DNA of 64,000 nt, from assembly GCA_025149285.1 (NCBI GenBank), contig CP102274.1, forward strand, positions 2,433,501 through 2,497,500. The letters run 5' to 3'. Made by a program: the position numbers and the translations under genes. The stretch's first letter is position 1; every line of letters starts with the position of its first letter. The DNA comes from Hungatella hathewayi. Its GTDB lineage: Bacteria; Bacillota; Clostridia; Lachnospirales; Lachnospiraceae. Below are positions 48,102 to 56,386 of this stretch, piece by piece. The notes below the pieces were generated by a model. It was not told where the DNA came from. It did no database searches and was given only the letters and a program-made list of their open reading frames with translations.

Positions 48102-48359
48102 TGTGCTATAATCTAAATTTATCCAATAGAACCGGCATTAAGGGCCAACTTGTCATTATTTTCCACAGTTTTTGCTTTTGATATATGGTTATCTTCAGAA
48201 GTGAAGTCTCCAGAATTATTTTTAGCCGTGCCACAAGGTTCCGTATCTGGTATAGAATTCAGTATAAAAGAGTATTCAGGTTTATTTCATTACAGAAGGA
48301 AAGTCGTATGCAAGAAAAGGTAAGGGATTATTTCCTTAATATTCGCTAAATTTTTTTTA

Positions 48360-48399
48360 AGGCTTTCCAAAGAGCATTGACTATATTTGGGAAAGCTTG
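48360..48399. terminator. Strong inverted repeat upstream of the ABC genes
   Basis: AAGGCTTTCCAAA pairs with TTTGGGAAAGCTT with one mismatch. A T8 run precedes it on the minus-strand exit side, so it would terminate minus-strand transcription. It could also be a mobile-element end. Confidence 0.45.
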
Positions 48400-48569
48400 T
48401 ATTCTCAACACAGCTAAGATAAAAAGGAAGTCTAAGCAATTTTTATATAGCAGGGGTGTTACATGTTTGTCGCATCGTTCTGACACGGCAGCCGCGCCAT
48501 GTGCCGGTGTCTGCAATGGTAAAGAATAATACCTTGAATACACGAGGAGATAGAGAAAAGGAGAACATC

Positions 48570-49337
48570 ATGGAAAAAATATTGGTTGCAGAAGGACTTA
48601 TAAAACAATATATCACTAAGGGGCATACCACAAATGCATTGAACGGAATTGGCTTTGAGGTTTGCCGCGGAGAGTATGTGGGTATCATGGGTGCCTCCGG
48701 CAGTGGAAAAAGCACCTTGTTGAACTGCATTGCGACCATTGATGAGGTAACTTCGGGCAATATTTACATTGCTGGAAAAGATATCACCAAGATGACTAAG
48801 AACCAGCTTTCTGCTTTCCGGAGAGAGCAATTAGGATTTATTTTCCAGGATTTTAATTTATTGGACACTTTAAATTGTAAGGACAACATTGCATTGGCCC
48901 TTTCTATTCTTGGAGTAAGACCAGGACAAATCGAAAAAAAGGTGAAAGATGTTGCCCAGGAGCTGGGAATTACCCAGATCCTGAAAAAATATCCGTATGA
49001 GATTTCGGGTGGGCAAAAACAGCGTGTAGCCTGTGCAAGGGCTATTGTTACAGAGCCGTCGTTAATCTTGGCGGATGAGCCAACCGGAGCTCTGGATTCT
49101 AAATCAGCATCCATGCTGCTGGATAATTTTGAATACCTGAATGAGCAAAAAGGGGCGACTATTGTAATGGTGACCCACGATGCATTTACAGCCAGCCACT
49201 GCAGCCGTATCCTGTTTATCCAGGACGGACTGATATTCCACCAGCTGCATCGTGGAAATAGTGACAGAAAAGCCTTTTTCCAAAAAATCATGAAGGTGGT
49301 ATCTGATTTGGGAGGTGACAGCGATCATGTCCTTTAA
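48570..49337 (+). CDS. BceA-type ABC transporter ATP-binding protein
   Basis: ATG at 48570 follows AAAGGAG; 255 residues. Walker A GASGSGKST, Q-loop region, signature ISGGQKQR, Walker B LILADEPTGALD and the H-loop His in MVTHD are all present, in the pattern of the BceA/LolD (MacB-like) class. With the following FtsX-type permease it should form a transporter that removes peptide antibiotics such as bacitracin from their lipid targets. The usual BceRS two-component genes are not next to it. Confidence 0.9.
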   Translation: MEKILVAEGLIKQYITKGHTTNALNGIGFEVCRGEYVGIMGASGSGKSTLLNCIATIDEVTSGNIYIAGKDITKMTKNQLSAFRREQLGFIFQDFNLLDTLNCKDNIALALSILGVRPGQIEKKVKDVAQELGITQILKKYPYEISGGQKQRVACARAIVTEPSLILADEPTGALDSKSASMLLDNFEYLNEQKGATIVMVTHDAFTASHCSRILFIQDGLIFHQLHRGNSDRKAFFQKIMKVVSDLGGDSDHVL

Positions 49338-51630
49338 GAAAAAAGTGCCTCAGGATAACAGAACATATGGGAAAAGTAAGCTGAGTCCTGTTTTTTTTGA
49401 TATGGCGTTTAAAAATGTGCGCAAAAGTGCACGGGATTATCTGATCTATTTCTTTACGATTGCTTTGGGTGTTGCGTTGTTTTACTCTTTTAATTCCATA
49501 GGCAAGCAGTTTTCAGTGCTGAAGATACCAGATACCCTAAGCTATATATCCTTTACTGTTTCGTCCATGGCGGTGATATCGGTTTTTGTCTGTTTGATTA
49601 TTGGATTCCTGATTGTCTATGCCAACCGTTTTTTGTTAAAACGCCGCAAGAAAGAAATCGGTATTTATATGACACTCGGCATGAGCGAGCGGAATATTTC
49701 CGACCTTTTGATGTTGGAAACTCTGCTGATTGGCATATTTGCTGTGGCGGTAGGTATACCCATTGGAATTCTTGTGTCCCAGGGGCTTATGATCTTTAGT
49801 GCGCAGATGCTTAATATCCCCATGAAACAGGCAAAGCTTTTCATTTCCCAGGAGGCTATTGCTGGCAGCATTTTGTTTTTCTTTGTGCTTTTTGCCGTTG
49901 TACATCTTTTTAACAAGAAAGAGATACGGAAATTAAAGCTGATTGAACTGCTGAAGGCAGAAAAACAGAATGAAGCTATAAAAACCAATGGATTTGTATC
50001 AATATTATCGTTTTTTCTGTCCGTTTTCCTCACACTGGCAGGATATTACTTTTTGTTTTATGATCCTCTTCAGAATATGATGAACGCACTGGTTTTTGGG
50101 ATTCTTTTGATTTCTGTAGGAACGATACTGTTCTTTTTTTCTGTTTCGGCTATTTTGCTGAGTGTTTTTGGAAATATAAAAAGCTATTATTACAGGGGCC
50201 TGAACATGTTTGTCTTGCGGCAGCTCAGCAGTAGAATTAAGAGCTCCGGGTTGTCCATGGCAGTCATCTGTATTCTGCTTTTTTTATCCGCGGCATCCAT
50301 GGCGGTGGGACCAATCCTGGGGAAATCTAGTGTGAAAGGTACGGATCAAGCCATGCCCTATGATGCGGAGTTGGTAAGAAATTATCCAGGGAGCTATCAA
50401 GATTATGGAAAAGAAAATGATCCCTGGGTAAATTTGGATTCTTCGGATCAGAATGATGGCTGGGATCAGAGTGATGGCTGGAATCAGAATGATGGCTGGG
50501 ATCAGAGTGATGGCTGGGATCAGAATGATGGCTGGGATCAGAGTGATGGCTGGAATCAGAATGAGAATCTTGACCAGCAGTGGGGAACTGCTGATGTGTC
50601 AGGCAGCAATGAAATGGTTGAAAACAGTGCCTTGTGGGAGGGCTCTTTGACAGAAAATCTCCAGCGGCTGGGATTTCCGTTGTCTGATATCTTTAAAGAA
50701 TGTGGAGAGCTGACCATTTATTTTTCTGATGACTTAAAGGAACAGGCATTTTTAGTGGAAGGCTATCCCCGGAAAGAGAGCGAGAAAGGCTTTGGTAATT
50801 TTACCATTGGCATTGTGGGTGTAGAGGAATACAACCGGATGATGGAACTTCAGGAGAAAGAAGGGATTTCTCTTGGGGAGAATGAGTTTGCCATCACATA
50901 TAATATGAGTGAATATGGCGGCATCTACCAGTATTATGCTAATAATCATAAAAAGCCGCTGCGCATCAACGGATATGATCTGAATTTAAAGGAAGATGGC
51001 GTCTATGTGCGAACCATGGGAATTGAAAATGTGTTGATGAACAACGGTACTGTGATTGTACCTGAGAAGGTGTTGTCCGGCCTTGCGGCAAACCGCACCA
51101 TGCTGAACGGCAATTTCAAAGATGAAAATACAGGGTACACAAAATTCGTGGAGGCTGTCCGCGCCTTGAATACCAATCTGATCTGGACTACCAGACAGGA
51201 TACCTTTGTAGAGGTTACTATGGCAAATATCCTTCTGTCTTATGTTGGGCTGTATCTTGGAATCTGTTTTATAATAACTGCAGGAGCGGTTTTGGCGTTG
51301 CAGCAGCTTTCTCAGACTGCAGATAATCAACAGCGTTTTCTCCTGCTGCAAAAGCTGGGAACAAAAAGAAGCATGATGCTCAAAGCCATGCGGGTACAGA
51401 TTGTCACGTATTTTGCCCTTCCATTCCTTCTGGCGCTGATGCATGCCTGGGTCATGATTACCTATACCATGAATACCATAACAAATCTTTCCTTGGCGGA
51501 ACAATTAAACTATGTATATCTTTCAGGCGGAATTGTGCTGGTTTTGTACGGAACCTATTTTGTGGGAACCTACCTTGGCAGCCGGCGGATAGTTCTCGAG
51601 GTGATTTCAGAGAAAACGAACAGAAAATAA
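49327..51630 (+). CDS. BceB-type permease with hexapeptide-repeat insert
   Basis: ATG at 49327 (GGAGG at 49311-49315) gives 767 residues. About ten membrane helices occur in the BceB arrangement: FtsX-like core at residues about 30-230 and C-terminal helices at about 640-760. A large extracellular domain lies between helices 7 and 8 (about 345-635). At about residues 377-412 this domain opens with six Asp/Asn-Gly-Trp-Asp/Asn-Gln-Ser/Asn hexapeptides. BceB senses and moves peptide antibiotics through this domain; the repeat is not a usual part of the family. Overlaps the ATPase gene by 11 bp. Confidence 0.9.
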   Translation: MSFKKKVPQDNRTYGKSKLSPVFFDMAFKNVRKSARDYLIYFFTIALGVALFYSFNSIGKQFSVLKIPDTLSYISFTVSSMAVISVFVCLIIGFLIVYANRFLLKRRKKEIGIYMTLGMSERNISDLLMLETLLIGIFAVAVGIPIGILVSQGLMIFSAQMLNIPMKQAKLFISQEAIAGSILFFFVLFAVVHLFNKKEIRKLKLIELLKAEKQNEAIKTNGFVSILSFFLSVFLTLAGYYFLFYDPLQNMMNALVFGILLISVGTILFFFSVSAILLSVFGNIKSYYYRGLNMFVLRQLSSRIKSSGLSMAVICILLFLSAASMAVGPILGKSSVKGTDQAMPYDAELVRNYPGSYQDYGKENDPWVNLDSSDQNDGWDQSDGWNQNDGWDQSDGWDQNDGWDQSDGWNQNENLDQQWGTADVSGSNEMVENSALWEGSLTENLQRLGFPLSDIFKECGELTIYFSDDLKEQAFLVEGYPRKESEKGFGNFTIGIVGVEEYNRMMELQEKEGISLGENEFAITYNMSEYGGIYQYYANNHKKPLRINGYDLNLKEDGVYVRTMGIENVLMNNGTVIVPEKVLSGLAANRTMLNGNFKDENTGYTKFVEAVRALNTNLIWTTRQDTFVEVTMANILLSYVGLYLGICFIITAGAVLALQQLSQTADNQQRFLLLQKLGTKRSMMLKAMRVQIVTYFALPFLLALMHAWVMITYTMNTITNLSLAEQLNYVYLSGGIVLVLYGTYFVGTYLGSRRIVLEVISEKTNRK
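50455..50562 (+). repeat. 18-bp in-frame tandem repeat in the permease
   Basis: Six complete units of GATGGCTGG(G/A)ATCAGA(G/A)T, preceded by a partial unit at 50443-50454. They encode DGW(D/N)Q(S/N) repeats. Confidence 0.92.
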
Positions 51631-51642
51631 GCCGGATCGCAG

Positions 51643-51692
51643 CACCTCAACGGCGGTCATCTCATAGGATGATCTGCCGTTGAGGTGTTTTT
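51643..51692 (+). terminator. Terminator after the BceAB-type genes
   Basis: CACCTCAACGGC (51643-51654) pairs with GCCGTTGAGGTG (51676-51687), then TTTTT. Confidence 0.9.
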
Positions 51693-51756
51693 ACTCACTA
51701 ATTTCCTTGCTTATGGGCAGCGATTTGAAGTACTTAAAGGTACTCAAACAGATAAC

Positions 51757-51785
51757 AAAAAACCCTTGATTCTTCAAGGGTTTTT
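51757..51785 (-). terminator. Terminator of the tRNA operon
   Basis: AACCCTTGA and TCAAGGGTT form a hairpin flanked by A5 and T5; on the minus strand it follows tRNA-Met directly. Confidence 0.8.
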
Positions 51786-51788
51786 CAG

Positions 51789-51862
51789 TAGCGGAAGGGA
51801 GATTTGAACTCTCGACACCACGGGTATGAACCGTGTGCTCTAGCCAACTGAGCTATTCCGCC
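51789..51862 (-). tRNA. tRNA-Met (anticodon CAT)
   Basis: The minus-strand sequence folds as a tRNA: acceptor GGCGGAA/TTCCGCT (first pair G-U), D-arm AGCTCAGTTGG, anticodon stem CACGG/CCGTG with loop TTCATAC, and T-arm GTTCAAATC. 74 nt without encoded CCA. The CAT anticodon could also be an Ile tRNA with lysidine, but the body resembles elongator Met. Confidence 0.92.
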
Positions 51863-51899
51863 ATATAAAATTGTGTGATAAATAATTTTTATTTATCCG

Positions 51900-51972
51900 T
51901 GGGACCTACAGGGCTCGAACCTGTGACCCTCTGCTTGTAAGGCAGATGCTCTCCCAGCTGAGCTAAGATCCC
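51900..51972 (-). tRNA. tRNA-Val (anticodon TAC)
   Basis: Minus strand: acceptor GGGATCT/AGGTCCC with discriminator A, D-arm AGCTCAGCTGG, anticodon stem TCTGC/GCAGA with loop CTTACAA, and T-arm GGTTCGAGCC. 73 nt without encoded CCA. Confidence 0.95.
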
Positions 51973-52019
51973 ATGCTTGTCCCGGAACTTTTTATCTCTG
52001 TGTTCCCGACTGCTTTGCT

Positions 52020-52048
52020 AGTATAATATGAATTGTGTTAATTGTCAA
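52020..52048 (-). promoter_or_regulatory. Promoter of the tRNA operon
   Basis: Minus strand TTGACA (52043-52048), 17 bp, TATACT (52020-52025), about 50 bp upstream of tRNA-Val. Confidence 0.85.
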
Positions 52049-52139
52049 CACTTTTTTGGAAATATTTTTAAAAAAATTTTATTATTCATTTTATACGATT
52101 TATGATATACTTAAGATTAGCAAATGGTGGAGGGATTCC

Positions 52140-53066
52140 ATGTACTATTTTATCATAAACCCGAATGCGAAATGCGGGCGGGGGAAGAACGTATGGAAGA
52201 AACTGGAAAAGATTCTGGAGCGTGAGAATGCCCAGTATCAGGCGTATATAACTGAGAAGCCGGGTGATGCGAAGGTTTTTGCCAGAAAGCTTACAGAAGG
52301 GTGCAGGGAACCGCATGTGATCGTTGCAGTCGGCGGAGACGGCACTGTAAACGAGATTCTGGATGGCCTTTCTTTCTGCAGTCCCGTTACCCTGGGTTAT
52401 ATTCCCGCCGGTTCAGGCAATGATTTAGCAAGAAGCTTAAAGCTGCCAAGAAAGCCGGGACGCTGCCTGAAGAAGATTCTGTATCCGAAGTATCATAAAC
52501 AGATGGATTACGGAGTGCTTACTTATGGAGGAGATGAGATTTCCTGCAGAAGATTCATCGTCAGTGCAGGAATCGGCATGGATGCGGCGGTTTGCCATAA
52601 TATTCTCTATTCCAGAACGAAGGGAATTTTAAATAAGCTTCATATAGGAAAGCTGACCTATCTTCTGATCGGGGTCAAACAGCTCCTTCTCGCGAAGCCC
52701 GCCAAGGGTTATCTGCTGCTGGATGGGGTTCAGAAGGTGGAGTTTAATCATGCCTATTTTATTTCCGCTCATATCCATCCATATGAAGGGGGCGGTTTTA
52801 AATTCGCGCCGGACGCCAGCTATGACGATGGAAAACTATCTATTTGTGTGATGAACAACAGAAAAAAGAGAAAACTGATACCGGTGCTTTTAAATTCCAT
52901 GTTTGGAAGACAGTCCCATAATAAGGGAACCCGGTTTTATACATGCGGGGAAGCTGTGGTTCACGTGGATAAGCCGATGGCGGTCCATGTGGATGGAGAG
53001 AGCTGTTTCTGTCAGAATGACATACAGCTGAGGTGTATCAAAAAGGCAGTCCGCATGATTGTATAA
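52140..53066 (+). CDS. Diacylglycerol/lipid kinase family protein (DagK/YegS)
   Basis: ATG at 52140 with GGAGGG upstream gives 308 residues; the longer frame adds 35 unlikely residues. Catalytic-domain motifs are INPNAKCGRG, the nucleotide loop GGDGTVNEI and YIPAGSGNDLARSL. A beta-sandwich C-terminal domain follows. It phosphorylates diacylglycerol or a related lipid at the membrane, feeding phosphatidic acid back into phospholipid synthesis. The exact substrate is not decided by sequence. Confidence 0.9.
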   Translation: MYYFIINPNAKCGRGKNVWKKLEKILERENAQYQAYITEKPGDAKVFARKLTEGCREPHVIVAVGGDGTVNEILDGLSFCSPVTLGYIPAGSGNDLARSLKLPRKPGRCLKKILYPKYHKQMDYGVLTYGGDEISCRRFIVSAGIGMDAAVCHNILYSRTKGILNKLHIGKLTYLLIGVKQLLLAKPAKGYLLLDGVQKVEFNHAYFISAHIHPYEGGGFKFAPDASYDDGKLSICVMNNRKKRKLIPVLLNSMFGRQSHNKGTRFYTCGEAVVHVDKPMAVHVDGESCFCQNDIQLRCIKKAVRMIV

Positions 53067-53153
53067 ACCAGCTATACCACCAGCTATGCCAATAGTAATT
53101 CAGATAACGATACAGATTTTAGAATAGAGTTCAGAAAGGATTTAAGATATCAT

Positions 53154-53699
53154 ATGAGAATCGGACAGGGCTACGATGTGCACAAATTGACGGACGGAAG
53201 GGATTTGATTCTCGGAGGAGTAAAGGTTCCTTATGAAAAAGGGCTGTTAGGCCACTCTGACGCGGACGTGTTAGTTCATGCGGTGATGGATGCCCTGCTG
53301 GGCGCAGCGGCGCTGGGGGATATCGGGGAACATTTTCCGGATACGGATCCGGCTTACAGAGGAATATCCAGTGTGGAACTCTTAAAGCGCGTTGGAGCGC
53401 TTCTGGAAGAGAAGGGGTATGTGATCGAGAACATCGATGCGACAATTATTGCTCAGAGACCCAAGCTTAAGGATTACAGACCGCAGATGGTACAGAACAT
53501 CGCAGCTGCCCTTGGAATACCGGCAGACCGTGTCAGCGTAAAGGCAACCACAGAGGAAGGTCTGGGCTTTACGGGAAGCGGGGAAGGAATTTCAGCACAG
53601 GCAATTACCTTATTGACGGCAGTGGGGGATTACTGTTATGATGATAAAATCATGGACGGCGGCTGTCAGGGATGCGGCGGTGGCTGCTGCGGAAAATAA
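53154..53699 (+). CDS. ispF: 2-C-methyl-D-erythritol 2,4-cyclodiphosphate synthase with Cys-rich tail
   Basis: Residues 1-157 are a canonical IspF: metal site [72 protein letters not shown]. It forms the cyclic diphosphate in the MEP isoprenoid pathway as a trimer. The protein continues about 20 residues beyond the usual end into a tail with five Cys and many Gly ([13 protein letters not shown]), which could bind metal. It precedes cysS by 17 nt. Confidence 0.95.
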   Translation: MRIGQGYDVHKLTDGRDLILGGVKVPYEKGLLGHSDADVLVHAVMDALLGAAALGDIGEHFPDTDPAYRGISSVELLKRVGALLEEKGYVIENIDATIIAQRPKLKDYRPQMVQNIAAALGIPADRVSVKATTEEGLGFTGSGEGISAQAITLLTAVGDYCYDDKIMDGGCQGCGGGCCGK

Positions 53700-53716
53700 C
53701 GAATCAGGAGGAAATT

Positions 53717-55120
53717 ATGAAAATATTTAATACCTTGACAAGGCAGAAAGAAGAGTTTGTGCCGTTGGAGCCGGGAAAGGTCAGGATGTATGTCTGCGGA
53801 CCGACGGTATATAATTTCATTCATATAGGAAATGCGAGGCCGATGATCGTGTTTGATACGGTCAGACGGTATTTTGAATACAAGGGCTATGAAGTGAATT
53901 TTGTTTCCAATTTTACCGATGTGGACGACAAGATTATCAAGAAGGCCATAGGAGAGGGTGTGGATGCCGATACCATTTCCAAGCGTTATATTGAAGAATG
54001 CAAGAAGGACATGGAAGGGCTCAATGTAAAGCCGGCTACAAAGAATCCGCTCGCTACCGAGGAAATCTGCGGGATGCTGGATATGATCGGAACTCTGATT
54101 GAGAATGGCCATGCCTATGTGGCGGCTGATGGAACCGTTTATTTCCGCACGAAGTCATTTGACGGTTACGGGAAACTGTCCCATAAGAACATTGAGGATC
54201 TGCAGTCAGGATTCCGGGAGATTAAGGTGACGGGAGAGGAAGGGAAAGAGGACCCGACGGATTTTGTTCTCTGGAAGCCGAAAAAAGAGGGAGAACCGTA
54301 CTGGGAGTCCCCATGGTGCGAGGGGCGTCCGGGCTGGCATATCGAGTGCTCCGTAATGTCGAAAAAGTATCTGGGAGACCAGATCGATATTCATGCAGGC
54401 GGAGAAGACCTTGTGTTCCCGCATCACGAGAACGAGATTGCCCAGAGTGAATCTGCCAACGGCAAAGAATTTGCAAAATACTGGATGCATAATGCATTCT
54501 TAAATATCGATAACCGGAAGATGTCTAAATCCCTGGGGAATTTCTTCACTGTCAGGGAGATCAGTGAGAAGTATGATTTGTCTGTGCTCCGTTTCTTCAT
54601 GCTGAGCGCGCATTACAGAAGTCCGCTGAATTTTAGCGCGGAGCTGATGGAGTCTTCCAAGAACGGATTAGAGAGAATTCTGACGGCGGTTGATAAGCTT
54701 AAAGATCTGGAAAGCAGGGCTGTGGGCGATTCGTTTACAGAGGGCGAGAGCAGGGAAGCCGTGGATGAACTGGTTGCAAAGTATGAGGCGGCCATGGATG
54801 ATGATTTCAACACTGCCGATGGCATTTCTGCCGTTTTCGAGCTGGTTAAACTGAGCAATTCCACAGCAGGGGCAGACAGTTCGAAAGCGTATGTCGTTTA
54901 TTTAAAGGAGACCATCGAAAAGCTGTGCGACGTGCTGGGTATCGTTACGGAGAAAAAGGAAGAGATGCTGGATTCTGAGATCGAGGAGATGATTGCAGCG
55001 AGGCAGCAGGCGAGAAAGGATAAGAATTTCGCGCTGGCCGATGAGATTCGCGGAAAGCTTCTCGAGAAGGGAATCGTTCTGGAAGACACCAGGGAAGGTG
55101 TAAAATGGAAGAGGGCATAA
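53717..55120 (+). CDS. cysS: Cysteinyl-tRNA synthetase
   Basis: ATG at 53717 with AGGAGG gives 467 residues. Class I motifs: the zinc Cys and HIGH-type signature in CGPTVYNFIHIGNARP, WHIECS (zinc Cys) and KMSKSLGNF. A DALR anticodon-binding region and the C-terminal helical domain follow. It charges tRNA-Cys. Overlaps mrnC by 16 bp; the cysS-mrnC-rlmB order is a common Firmicute arrangement. Confidence 0.97.
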   Translation: MKIFNTLTRQKEEFVPLEPGKVRMYVCGPTVYNFIHIGNARPMIVFDTVRRYFEYKGYEVNFVSNFTDVDDKIIKKAIGEGVDADTISKRYIEECKKDMEGLNVKPATKNPLATEEICGMLDMIGTLIENGHAYVAADGTVYFRTKSFDGYGKLSHKNIEDLQSGFREIKVTGEEGKEDPTDFVLWKPKKEGEPYWESPWCEGRPGWHIECSVMSKKYLGDQIDIHAGGEDLVFPHHENEIAQSESANGKEFAKYWMHNAFLNIDNRKMSKSLGNFFTVREISEKYDLSVLRFFMLSAHYRSPLNFSAELMESSKNGLERILTAVDKLKDLESRAVGDSFTEGESREAVDELVAKYEAAMDDDFNTADGISAVFELVKLSNSTAGADSSKAYVVYLKETIEKLCDVLGIVTEKKEEMLDSEIEEMIAARQQARKDKNFALADEIRGKLLEKGIVLEDTREGVKWKRA

Positions 55121-55557
55121 GAGATGTTTCCGGATTCCAGACATTATGCAGAGAAGCACTCAGATTAAAGGAGATGGATCCTGGGACGTATTCTCCGCTG
55201 GCGCTTGCCTATATCGGAGACGCTGTCTACGAACTGATCGTCCGTACCATGGTGATCAGCCATGGAAGCATACAGGTGAACAAGATGCATAAGAAGAGTG
55301 CCTCGCTGGTCAATGCAGGTACCCAGGCGGAGATGATCCGGCTTATGATGGAAGAACTTACCGAGGAGGAAACCGCAGTCTATAAGCGGGGGCGTAATGC
55401 CAAGTCCGTGACGACGGCGAAGCATGCGACCGTCGTGGATTACAGAACGGCGACCGGATTTGAGGCGCTCTGCGGCTACCTCTATCTGATGGGACGCCTG
55501 GAGCGTCTGGTTACGCTGATCAGCCATGGATTTGAGAAAATAGGAGAACTGGAATGA
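55105..55557 (+). CDS. mrnC: Mini-ribonuclease III
   Basis: The 150-residue protein holds an RNase III catalytic domain without the double-stranded-RNA-binding domain (LALAYIGDAVYELIVR, KSVTTAKHATVVDYRTATGFEALCGYLYLMG). MrnC matures 23S rRNA ends in Firmicutes. It overlaps cysS by 16 bp and rlmB by 4 bp, so the three are translated as a block. Confidence 0.93.
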   Translation: MEEGIRDVSGFQTLCREALRLKEMDPGTYSPLALAYIGDAVYELIVRTMVISHGSIQVNKMHKKSASLVNAGTQAEMIRLMMEELTEEETAVYKRGRNAKSVTTAKHATVVDYRTATGFEALCGYLYLMGRLERLVTLISHGFEKIGELE

Positions 55558-56306
55558 CGGAAGAATTTACAACGGAAGAATTTATAATAGAAGGAAGAAA
55601 CGCCGTGCTGGAGGCATTCCGTGCGGGAAAGACCATCGATAAGCTGTATGTGCAGGAGGGGATAAAGGACGGGCCTGTCCAGTCTATTATCAGAGAAGCA
55701 AAAAAACAGGATACCATCGTGAATTTCGTATCGAGAGAACGATTGAACCAGATGTCGCAGGAAGGGCGTCACCAGGGTGTGATCGCACATGCGGCAGCTT
55801 ATGAATATGCTGAAGTAGAGGACATTTTAAAGGCGGCCGAGGAGAAGGGAGAACCACCGTTTATTTTCCTGTTGGACGGGATTGAGGATCCCCATAATCT
55901 GGGTGCGATTATCCGTACAGCCAACTTGGCGGGAGCCCACGGCGTGATCATTCCGAAACGGCGTGCGTCCGGTCTTACGGCGGTAGTGGCAAAGACCTCG
56001 GCGGGAGCCCTTAATTATACCCCTGTGGCGAAGGTGACAAATCTGGCTGCCACGATCGAAGAATTAAAAGAAAAGGGATTGTGGTTCGTCTGTGCGGACA
56101 TGAATGGTGAACTGATGTACAGGTTAAATTTAAAGGGACCGATCGGTCTGGTGATCGGCAGCGAAGGAGACGGCGTTGGAAGACTCGTCAGGGAGAAGTG
56201 CGACATGGTTGCATCGATCCCCATGAAGGGGGATATTGATTCGCTGAACGCTTCCGTAGCCGCAGGTGTGCTTGCGTATGAGATCGTCAGACAGCGTCTG
56301 GGCTAG
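55554..56306 (+). CDS. rlmB: 23S rRNA (guanosine-2'-O)-methyltransferase RlmB
   Basis: The 250-residue SPOUT/TrmH enzyme has the N-terminal substrate-binding domain (EGRNAVLEAFRAG). The knotted catalytic domain carries GIEDPHNLGAIIRTAN, IGSEGDGVGRLV and SLNASVAAGVLAYE, the three TrmH-family motifs. It methylates the ribose of a guanosine in the 23S peptidyl-transferase region (G2251 in E. coli numbering). Last gene of the translation block. Confidence 0.93.
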   Translation: MTEEFTTEEFIIEGRNAVLEAFRAGKTIDKLYVQEGIKDGPVQSIIREAKKQDTIVNFVSRERLNQMSQEGRHQGVIAHAAAYEYAEVEDILKAAEEKGEPPFIFLLDGIEDPHNLGAIIRTANLAGAHGVIIPKRRASGLTAVVAKTSAGALNYTPVAKVTNLAATIEELKEKGLWFVCADMNGELMYRLNLKGPIGLVIGSEGDGVGRLVREKCDMVASIPMKGDIDSLNASVAAGVLAYEIVRQRLG

Positions 56307-56386
56307 TACCCGCAGAGACAGCGATGCCTGAGGCTCTGGTACCGGGGAGACAGGTCCGGTCTGATGTGAGATGGAGATGAGGAAAG

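Larger units (their letters stand above)
47641..48569. other. Long non-coding or decayed stretch
   Basis: No intact gene. It contains a TATAAT at 47966-47971, a folded segment ending in T6 at about 48096-48101 (candidate small RNA), a second TATAAT at 48107-48112, and a strong inverted repeat at 48360-48399. The final 100 bp lead into the ABC transporter gene without a clear promoter. Confidence 0.55.

Noticed and set aside
50443..50562. Tandem repeats as a possible CRISPR array
   Set aside because: Units are contiguous 18-bp in-frame codons inside a permease gene, with no spacers and no cas genes.
51789..51972. tRNA genes as an integration site
   Set aside because: Both tRNAs are complete, no integrase is adjacent and no repeated tRNA 3' end is seen.
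52035..52139. N-terminal extension of the lipid kinase
   Set aside because: The 35 residues overlap the tRNA promoter and are unlike the family; GGAGGG supports the ATG at 52140.
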